Positions 58,065-64,000 of a stretch of 64,000 bases of DNA are shown one piece after another. How positions within the stretch are numbered: the stretch's first letter is position 1; the number at the start of each line of letters is the position of its first letter. Position numbers and translations under genes: made by a program. A model generated the notes under the pieces. The model had not been told where the DNA came from. It made no database searches and saw nothing but the letters and a program-made list of their open reading frames with translations. The stretch is from Amycolatopsis bartoniae (GTDB lineage: Bacteria; Actinomycetota; Actinomycetes; Mycobacteriales; Pseudonocardiaceae), in assembly GCF_014191255.1 (NCBI RefSeq), contig NZ_JACHWH010000001.1, positions 1,302,001-1,366,000 of the forward strand. Reading direction: 5' to 3'.

Positions 58065-58994
58065 ATGACAGTTCTGAACGGTCCACGGGGTGTGGTGGAC
58101 CCCGTGAGAGCCGGCACGGCAGTGCTCGACGTCCGCGACCTGCGGATGCGCTACGGCACCCAGGACGTGCTGAAGGGGGTGGACTTCACCGCCGAGCGCG
58201 GCGAGGTCCTGGCACTGCTGGGGCCGAACGGCGCGGGCAAGACCACCACCGTCGAGATCCTCGAAGGCTTCCGCATGCGTTCCGCGGGCGACGTGCGCGT
58301 CCTCGGCGTCGACCCGGCCAGGGGCGACGAGGCGTGGCGGGCGCGGATCGGCGTGGTGCTCCAGTCGTGGCGCGACCACGCGAAGTGGCGGGTGCGGGAG
58401 CTGCTCGCGCACCTCGGCTCGTACTACCGCGACTACTCGACCGAACGCGTCCGCCGGCCGTGGGACGTCGACGAGCTGATCGAGACCGTCGGGCTGGCCC
58501 CGCACGCCCACAAGCGCACCAGTTCGCTGTCCGGCGGCCAGCGGCGGCGGCTCGACGTGGCGATCGGCATCGTCGGCAGGCCCGAGCTGCTGTTCCTCGA
58601 CGAGCCGACGGTGGGGTTCGACCCGGAGGCCCGCCGCGAGTTCCACGACCTCGTGCACCGGCTCTCCGACGACGAGGACACCACGATCCTGCTCACCACG
58701 CACGACCTGGACGAGGCCGAGAAGCTGGCCGACCGGATCCTCATCCTGGCCGGCGGCTCGATCATCGCCGACGGCTCGGCCGACGAGCTGTCGCGCCGCA
58801 TGTCCACGGAGGCCGAGGTCAAGTGGACCCGCGACGGGCAGCGGTACGTGCACACCACCAGCGAGCCGACGAAGTTCGTGTACGAGCTGTTCCGGCAGTA
58901 CGGCGAGGAGATCGCCGACCTGGAGGTGCGGCGGGCGAGCCTGGAGGACACCTACGTGGCGATGGTGCGCCGGTTCGAGGAGGGAACCCGATGA
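58065..58994 (+). CDS. ABC transporter ATP-binding protein (DrrA-like)
   Basis: The 309-residue ATPase has Walker A LLGPNGAGKTTTVEIL, signature SLSGGQRRRLDVA, Walker B LLFLDEPTVGFDP and the H-loop LLTTHDLDEAEKL. The C-terminal extension of about 80 residues resembles DrrA/CcmA-type exporters (SLEDTYVAMVRR). With the permease that overlaps it by 4 bp it forms an ABC-2 exporter. The operon is inserted between cobG and cobN but shows no relation to cobalt or corrinoid uptake (no BtuCDF, CbiMNQO or substrate-binding protein), so the location is probably incidental. Confidence 0.9.
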   Translation: MTVLNGPRGVVDPVRAGTAVLDVRDLRMRYGTQDVLKGVDFTAERGEVLALLGPNGAGKTTTVEILEGFRMRSAGDVRVLGVDPARGDEAWRARIGVVLQSWRDHAKWRVRELLAHLGSYYRDYSTERVRRPWDVDELIETVGLAPHAHKRTSSLSGGQRRRLDVAIGIVGRPELLFLDEPTVGFDPEARREFHDLVHRLSDDEDTTILLTTHDLDEAEKLADRILILAGGSIIADGSADELSRRMSTEAEVKWTRDGQRYVHTTSEPTKFVYELFRQYGEEIADLEVRRASLEDTYVAMVRRFEEGTR

Positions 58995-59842
58995 ACGTGC
59001 TGGTGGGCGCCGGGCGCGCCGGGCTGGTCCGCGGCCGCATCGAGCTGCGGCAGACCTTCACCAACACCGCCGACCTGTGGTCGTACCTGTTCCCCGCGGT
59101 GCTGCTGACGGCCGTGATGGTGTTCATGCGCGGCTCGTCCGTGCCGGGGATGAACTTCCAGCTCAGCTCGCTGACGCTGCCGGGCGTGCTGGGCATGAAC
59201 GTCGCGTTCGGCGGCCTGGTCAACCTGAGCCAGCAACTGGTGACCGAACGCGAGGACGGCACCCTGCTGCGGGCGAAGGCCGTCCCGAACGGCATGGTCG
59301 GCTACCTGGTCGGGAAGATCGTGCAGGTCTCCGGGATGTCGCTGGTCGCGTGCGTGCTGGTGCTCGTTCCCGGGCTGTTCGTGACGGGCGGGCTCGACCT
59401 GGGGGCGGGCTCGTGGCTGGCGCTGCTCGGCGTGCTCGTGCTGGGGCTGGTGGCGAGCATGCCGCTCGGGGCGATCCTCGGTTCGCTGCTGCCGAGCACG
59501 CGCAGCATGGGCCTGGTGATGCTGCCCATCATGGGGATGGTCGGCCTCTCCGGGATCTTCTACCCGATCACCAGCCTGCCGTCCTGGCTGCAGGGCGTAG
59601 GCCAGGTGTTCCCGATCTACTGGGTGGGCCTGGGGATGCGCTCGGCGCTGCTGCCGGACGCGTTGTCGGCGGTCGAGATCGGGCACTCGTGGCGGCACCT
59701 GGAGACGGTCGGCATGCTGGGCGTGTGGGCGGTGCTCGGCCTGCTACTGGCGCCGGTGGTGTTGCGTAGGATGGCGCGTCGCGAGTCCGGCTCGACCGTG
59801 GCCGCTCGCCGGGAGAAGGCCTTGCAGCGGATGCCGCGATGA
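58991..59842 (+). CDS. ABC-2 type transporter permease
   Basis: The 283-residue protein has six hydrophobic segments and the ABC-2 pattern: an N-terminal cytoplasmic stretch (RIELRQTFTNTADLWSYLFP), a conserved EREDGTLLRAKAVPN loop and a terminal GLSGIFYPITSLPSWLQGVGQVFPIYW block. It pairs with the ATPase upstream. The substrate is not predictable; relatives export drugs, lipids or peptides. Confidence 0.88.
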   Translation: MNVLVGAGRAGLVRGRIELRQTFTNTADLWSYLFPAVLLTAVMVFMRGSSVPGMNFQLSSLTLPGVLGMNVAFGGLVNLSQQLVTEREDGTLLRAKAVPNGMVGYLVGKIVQVSGMSLVACVLVLVPGLFVTGGLDLGAGSWLALLGVLVLGLVASMPLGAILGSLLPSTRSMGLVMLPIMGMVGLSGIFYPITSLPSWLQGVGQVFPIYWVGLGMRSALLPDALSAVEIGHSWRHLETVGMLGVWAVLGLLLAPVVLRRMARRESGSTVAARREKALQRMPR

Positions 59843-60072
59843 GCGAGACGATCTACAACCGCATCGCCATGCTGCGCGCGGAGCGGGGGATCTCGCGGCG
59901 CGAGCTGGCCGAGGCGCTGGGCGTGCACTACCAGACCATCGGCTACCTCGAACGCGGCGAGTACAGCCCGAGCCTGTACCTGGCGTTGAAGATCGCGCAG
60001 CACTTCGAGGTGGGCGTGGAGGTGATTTTCTCCACTGAGCCGTTCCCGCGGCTCGGTGAGCGATCCGCTTGA
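59839..60072 (+). CDS. Small XRE-family helix-turn-helix regulator
   Basis: The 77-residue protein is almost entirely one XRE/Cro-like DNA-binding domain: RIAMLRAERGISRRELAEAL, then the recognition helix VHYQTIGYLERGEYSPSL, then LALKIAQHFEVGVEVIF. It is the third gene of the ABC operon (ATGA overlap with the permease). This ATPase-permease-small HTH arrangement recurs in actinobacteria and firmicutes, where the HTH protein controls the exporter. Its last 17 bp precede the cobN leader. Confidence 0.9.
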   Translation: MSETIYNRIAMLRAERGISRRELAEALGVHYQTIGYLERGEYSPSLYLALKIAQHFEVGVEVIFSTEPFPRLGERSA

Positions 60073-60124
60073 CGCGGGGCCGCCCGCCCCCGGAGAGTTG
60101 GGGGTGAGACCTAGGAGGCACCGC

Positions 60125-63100
60125 GTGATCCTGCTGTTGTCCACTTCGGACACCGACCTGCTGAGTGCCAGGGCGAGCACCGCCGGGTACCGGCTGGCCA
60201 ACCCGGCCCGGCTCGACCTGGCCGAGCTGCCCGCCCTGCTCGACGGTGCCCGCATCGTCGTCGTGCGCATCCTCGGCTCGGCGCGGACGTGGCAGCAGGG
60301 GCTCGACGCGGTCCGCGCGAGCGGCGCGCACGTCGTGGTGCTCGGCGGCGAGCAGACGCCGGACGCGGAGCTGATGGAGCTGTCCACCGTCCCGGCGGGC
60401 ATCGCCACCGAGGCGCACGCGTACCTCGCGCAGGGCGGGCCGGAGAACCTCACGCAGCTGCACCGGTTCCTCTCCGACACCCTGCTGCTCACCGGCGACG
60501 GTTTCGAGCCGCCCGCGCCGCAGCCGATGTGGGGCGTGCTGGAGCGGGAGCCCCGCCGCAGCGAGGGTCCGGTCGTCGCGATCCTCTACTACCGCGCGCA
60601 CCACCTGGCGGGCAACACGGCGTTCGTCGAGGCCCTGTCCCGCGCGGTCGAGGACGCGGGCGGGCAGGCCCTGCCGATCCACTGCGCGTCGCTGCGCTCC
60701 CGTGAGCCGGAGATGATGGCGGAGCTGGCGAAGGCGGACGCGCTGCTGGTCACGGTCCTCGCGGCGGGCGGCACGCGGCCGTCGGAGGTCGGCGCGGGCG
60801 GCGATGACGAGGCGTGGGACGTGTCGGAGCTGGCCGCGCTCGACGTGCCGATGCTGCAGGCGTTGTGCCTCACCAGCGACCACGAGACGTGGGCGGCCAA
60901 CGACGAGGGTCTGTCCCCTTTGGACGCCGGGAACCAGATGGCGGTGCCGGAGTTCGACGGGCGGCTGATCACGGTCCCGTTCTCGTTCAAGGAGCTGGAC
61001 GAGGACGGGCTGCCGCACTACGTGCCGGACGCCGAGCGCGCGGCCCGCGTCGCGGGCATCGCGCTGGCCCACGCCCGGCTGCGGCACACCCCGCCGCCCG
61101 AGCGCCGCATCGCGCTGATGTTGTCGGCGTATCCCACGAAACACTCGCGGGTCGGCAACGCGGTCGGCCTGGACACGCCCGCGTCGGCCGTGAAGTTGTT
61201 GCGCCGCATGATCGAGCTGGGCTACGACCTGGGTCCGGAACCGTTCCCCGGCATCGAGTCCGGTGACGGGGACGAGCTGATCCACGCGCTGATCGCCGCG
61301 GGCGGCCAGGATCCCGAGTGGCTGACCGAGGAACAGCTGGCGGGCAACCCGATCCGCGTGCCCGCCGCGCGTTACCGCGAGTGGTTCGCGCGGCTGCCCG
61401 AGGACCTCCGCGAGGAGGTGGAACGGCACTGGGGCCCGGCGCCCGGCGAGCTGTACGTGGACAACGGCGACATAGTGCTGGCGTCGCTGCAGGCGGGCAA
61501 CGTCGTGCTGATGATCCAGCCGCCACGCGGGTTCGGCGAGAACCCGGTCGCGATCTACCACAACCCGGACCTGCCGCCGAGCCACCACTACCTCGCCGCG
61601 TACCGCTGGCTGGAGGAGGAGTTCGGCGCGCACGCGGTCGTGCACCTGGGCAAGCACGGGTCGCTGGAGTGGTTGCCGGGCAAGACCGCGGGCCTGTCGG
61701 CGTCGTGCGCGCCGGACGCCGTGCTGGGCAACCTGCCGATGATCTATCCGTTTCTGATCAACGACCCCGGCGAGGGCGCGCAGGCCAAGCGCCGCGCGCA
61801 CGCGACGATCGTCGACCACCTGATCCCGCCGATGGCTCGTGCCGAGAGCTACGGCGACCTCGCGCGGCTGGAGCAACTGCTCGACGAGCACGCGAACATC
61901 GCGGCGATGGACCCGGCGAAGCTGCCCGCGATCCGCGCGCAGATCTGGACGCTCATCCAGGCCGCGAAGCTCGACCACGACCTCGGCGTGGCACAGCGCC
62001 CGCACGACGCGGAGTTCGACGACTTCCTGCTGCACATCGACGGCTGGCTGTGCGAGGTGAAGGACGCGCAGATCCGTGACGGGCTGCACATCCTGGGCGA
62101 GGCGCCGACAGGCGAAGCGCGGGTGAACCTCGTGCTGGCGATGTTGCGCGCGCAGCAGATGTGGGGCGGCAAGGCCGGTGCCGTACCGGGCCTGCGTTCG
62201 GCGCTGGGCCTCAAGGAGGACGCACCACTGTCCGATGTGGATGCCGTCGAGGCGACCGCGCGGCAGCTGGTGCTCGACATGGAGGCGGCCGACTGGTCGG
62301 TGGACGCCATTTCCGTCGAGGAGCCGGTCGCTTCGGTGCTGCGGTTCGCCGCGACGGAGATCGTGCCGCGGCTGGCGGGCACGACGGCGGAGATCGACGC
62401 GGTGCTGCACGCGCTCGACGGCGGCTACATCCCGGCGGGGCCGAGTGGTTCGCCGTTGCGCGGCCTGGTGAACGTGCTGCCGACGGGCCGGAACTTCTAC
62501 ACCGTCGACCCGAAGGCGATTCCGAGCCGCCTGGCGTGGGAAACGGGACAGGCGCTGGCGGACTCGCTGCTGAAGCGGTACCGCGAGGACACCGGCGACT
62601 GGCCGCAGTCGGTGGGCCTGTCGGTGTGGGGCACGTCGGCGATGCGCACTTCGGGCGACGACGCGGCGGAGGTGCTGGCGCTGCTGGGCGTGCAGCCGGT
62701 GTGGGACGAGGCTTCGCGGCGGGTCACCGGTCTGGAGCCGATTTCCCTGGCGGAGCTGGGGCGCCCGCGCATCGACGTGACGGTGCGAATCAGCGGGTTC
62801 TTCCGCGACGCGTTCCCGCACGTGATCGACCTGATGGACGACGCGGTGCGGCTGGTGGCCCAGCTGGACGAGCCGCTGGACCAGAACTACGTCCGCGCCC
62901 ACTATCTGTCCGATGTGGAGAGTCATGGCGACGAACGCCGTGCCACCACCAGGATCTTCGGCTCCAAGCCGGGCGCGTACGGGGCTGGCCTGCTGCCGCT
63001 GATGGACTCCGGCAACTGGCGCGACGACGCGGACCTGGCGGAGGTGTACGCGACGTGGGGCGGGTACGCGTACGGCCGTGAGCTGGACGGCAAGCCCGCG

Positions 63101-63667
63101 CGGGAGGACATGGAGAGCTCGTACCGCCGGATCGTCGTGGCGGCGAAGAACACCGACACGCGCGAGCACGACATCGCGGACTCCGACGACTACTTCCAGT
63201 ACCACGGCGGGATGATCGCGTTCACCCGGTCGCTGACGGGTCAGGCACCGGCGTCGTACATCGGTGACTCGACGTCGCCGGACGCGGTGCGCACGCGGTC
63301 GCTGCACGAGGAGACGGCGCGGGTGTTCCGCGCGCGGGTGGTGAACCCGCGCTGGCTGGCGGCGATGCGCAAGCACGGCTACAAGGGCGCGTTCGAGCTG
63401 GCGGCGACGGTGGACTACCTGTTCGGCTTCGACGCCACGGCGGGTGTCGTGCAGGACTGGATGTACGAGAAGCTGTCCGAGTCGTACGTGCTGGACCAGC
63501 AGAACCAGGACTTCCTGGCGCAGTCCAACCCGTGGGCGCTGCGGGGCATCATCGAGCGCCTCACAGAGGCCGCGGACCGCGGCCTGTGGGCCGAGCCGGA
63601 CCCGGCTCTGCTGGACCAGCTGCGCGAGGTCTACCTCCGCACGGAGGGCGACCTGGAGGGCGAGTAG
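60125..63667 (+). CDS. cobN: Aerobic cobaltochelatase subunit CobN
   Basis: The 1180-residue large subunit inserts cobalt into hydrogenobyrinate a,c-diamide together with the AAA/VWA chelatase encoded at 42447. Family segments visible along the protein are LLLTGDGFEPP, AILYYRAHHLAGNTAFVEAL, SAYPTKHSRVGNAVGLDTPAS, VHLGKHGSLEWLPGKTAGLS, YPFLINDPGEGAQAKRRAH, LPTGRNFYTVDPKAIPS, RISGFFRDAFPHVIDLMDDA, IFGSKPGAYGAGLLP and a C-terminal YLFGFDATAGVVQDWMYE. GTG 60125 is fixed by CCTAGGAGGCACC. No second AAA subunit (CobS of Pseudomonas type) is present; the fused ChlI/ChlD protein replaces it. Confidence 0.96.
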   Translation: MILLLSTSDTDLLSARASTAGYRLANPARLDLAELPALLDGARIVVVRILGSARTWQQGLDAVRASGAHVVVLGGEQTPDAELMELSTVPAGIATEAHAYLAQGGPENLTQLHRFLSDTLLLTGDGFEPPAPQPMWGVLEREPRRSEGPVVAILYYRAHHLAGNTAFVEALSRAVEDAGGQALPIHCASLRSREPEMMAELAKADALLVTVLAAGGTRPSEVGAGGDDEAWDVSELAALDVPMLQALCLTSDHETWAANDEGLSPLDAGNQMAVPEFDGRLITVPFSFKELDEDGLPHYVPDAERAARVAGIALAHARLRHTPPPERRIALMLSAYPTKHSRVGNAVGLDTPASAVKLLRRMIELGYDLGPEPFPGIESGDGDELIHALIAAGGQDPEWLTEEQLAGNPIRVPAARYREWFARLPEDLREEVERHWGPAPGELYVDNGDIVLASLQAGNVVLMIQPPRGFGENPVAIYHNPDLPPSHHYLAAYRWLEEEFGAHAVVHLGKHGSLEWLPGKTAGLSASCAPDAVLGNLPMIYPFLINDPGEGAQAKRRAHATIVDHLIPPMARAESYGDLARLEQLLDEHANIAAMDPAKLPAIRAQIWTLIQAAKLDHDLGVAQRPHDAEFDDFLLHIDGWLCEVKDAQIRDGLHILGEAPTGEARVNLVLAMLRAQQMWGGKAGAVPGLRSALGLKEDAPLSDVDAVEATARQLVLDMEAADWSVDAISVEEPVASVLRFAATEIVPRLAGTTAEIDAVLHALDGGYIPAGPSGSPLRGLVNVLPTGRNFYTVDPKAIPSRLAWETGQALADSLLKRYREDTGDWPQSVGLSVWGTSAMRTSGDDAAEVLALLGVQPVWDEASRRVTGLEPISLAELGRPRIDVTVRISGFFRDAFPHVIDLMDDAVRLVAQLDEPLDQNYVRAHYLSDVESHGDERRATTRIFGSKPGAYGAGLLPLMDSGNWRDDADLAEVYATWGGYAYGRELDGKPAREDMESSYRRIVVAAKNTDTREHDIADSDDYFQYHGGMIAFTRSLTGQAPASYIGDSTSPDAVRTRSLHEETARVFRARVVNPRWLAAMRKHGYKGAFELAATVDYLFGFDATAGVVQDWMYEKLSESYVLDQQNQDFLAQSNPWALRGIIERLTEAADRGLWAEPDPALLDQLREVYLRTEGDLEGE

Positions 63668-63685
63668 CGGCGGGGGCGCACCGGA

Positions 63686-64000
63686 TCACAGGTCCGGCAA
63701 CGGATCCTCCGGTGAGCCCCTTCCGCCGTCGAGTTCCAGGTCCGCCGCCCGGATGACCGGGACGTACTCCTCGTCCACCTCCAGCGTCAGGTCTCCGATC
63801 CGCACGGTGGGCCCGAGGGACGGGTGCACCTCGACCGGGCCGAGGCGCGTTCCCCTCGGGTGGTCCGCCCAGACCGACTGCGGGGCGTTGCGGCGCCAGC
63901 GGCTGCACGCCAGCACCACCACCCGCCGCTCCGTGACGACCACCAGGTAGCCCGCCGCGAGCTGCATTCCGCTGATCATCAGCGACATCGCCGGGAACAG
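63686..64000 (-). CDS. Hypothetical protein, C-terminal part (runs off the window)
   Basis: The frame is open from the stop at 63686 to the window end, with ATGs at 63988 and shortly after; because the frame also reads through to base 64000, the start is probably outside. The visible part begins with a hydrophobic stretch and a YLVVVTERRVVVLACSRW strand pattern. This resembles bacterial PH-like or DUF membrane-adjacent domains that sense or scaffold at membranes. It ends in an acidic Pro-rich tail (GSPEDPLPDL). It converges on cobN with an 18-bp gap. Family assignment is tentative. Confidence 0.45.
   Translation of the reverse strand: MFPAMSLMISGMQLAAGYLVVVTERRVVVLACSRWRRNAPQSVWADHPRGTRLGPVEVHPSLGPTVRIGDLTLEVDEEYVPVIRAADLELDGGRGSPEDPLPDL

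Overview
The window is high-GC actinobacterial DNA. It most likely comes from Amycolatopsis or a close Pseudonocardiaceae relative. The grounds are very GC-rich codon use, a mycobacterial-type Emb arabinosyltransferase, a DyP peroxidase that reads like Amycolatopsis DyP2, and a cobalamin gene set of the usual actinobacterial make-up. No rRNA, tRNA, CRISPR array, integrase or transposase was seen.

Layout. 1-2600: end of a hydratase-like gene, a quinone-type oxidoreductase divergent from a TetR regulator with a clear 20-bp operator palindrome, and two repeat-rich gaps. 2.6-6.9 kb: a three-subunit PaoABC-like molybdenum hydroxylase operon divergent from a second TetR regulator. 6.9-10.3 kb: membrane phosphodiesterase, DedA protein and metallo-beta-lactamase-fold hydrolase. 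10.3-16.8 kb: gltB-gltD with a structured leader and a strong shared terminator.

16.8-28.6 kb: a compact minus-strand secondary-metabolite operon with more A/T-ending codons than its neighbours and almost every gene overlapping the next. It encodes a two-subunit coenzyme-B12 glutamate mutase (glutamate to 3-methylaspartate), a fold-III PLP decarboxylase, two adenylating enzymes, a free carrier protein, two acyl-CoA-dehydrogenase-like flavoproteins, two paralogous BtrH-like papain-fold proteins (one fused to a carrier domain) and a DMT exporter. The logic resembles the beta-amino-acid machinery of vicenistatin-type macrolactams and the ACP-tethered chemistry of butirosin. No polyketide synthase, modular NRPS or aminoglycoside gene is present, and I do not recognise a product. 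This is the best candidate for an undescribed system.

28.8-31.1 kb: DyP peroxidase and a DeoR regulator. 31.2-63.7 kb: a nearly complete cobalamin pathway in several short operons (cobD-cobQ; cobU-cobT-cobS; a chelatase-cobO-cobB-cobC operon behind a cobalamin riboswitch; cobL-cobM; cbiD; cobK-bluB; cobG-cobH-cobIJ; cobN). It is interrupted by a GntR/aminopeptidase/permease group, a secreted sedolisin, embC-like arabinosyltransferase and an ABC transporter/XRE operon. Ring contraction is oxygen-type (CobG), but C1 methylation is by CbiD. Adenosylcobalamin made by this locus is the cofactor of the glutamate mutase in the neighbouring operon.

Beyond genes, several structures stand out: A/T-rich ATTGT-YR-ACAAT patches inside five cob genes, a nested 150-bp inverted repeat and a second large hairpin after the arabinosyltransferase gene, a three-copy in-frame 87-bp repeat between cobT and cobS, and a degenerate 143-bp duplication at the 3' end of the first oxidoreductase gene.
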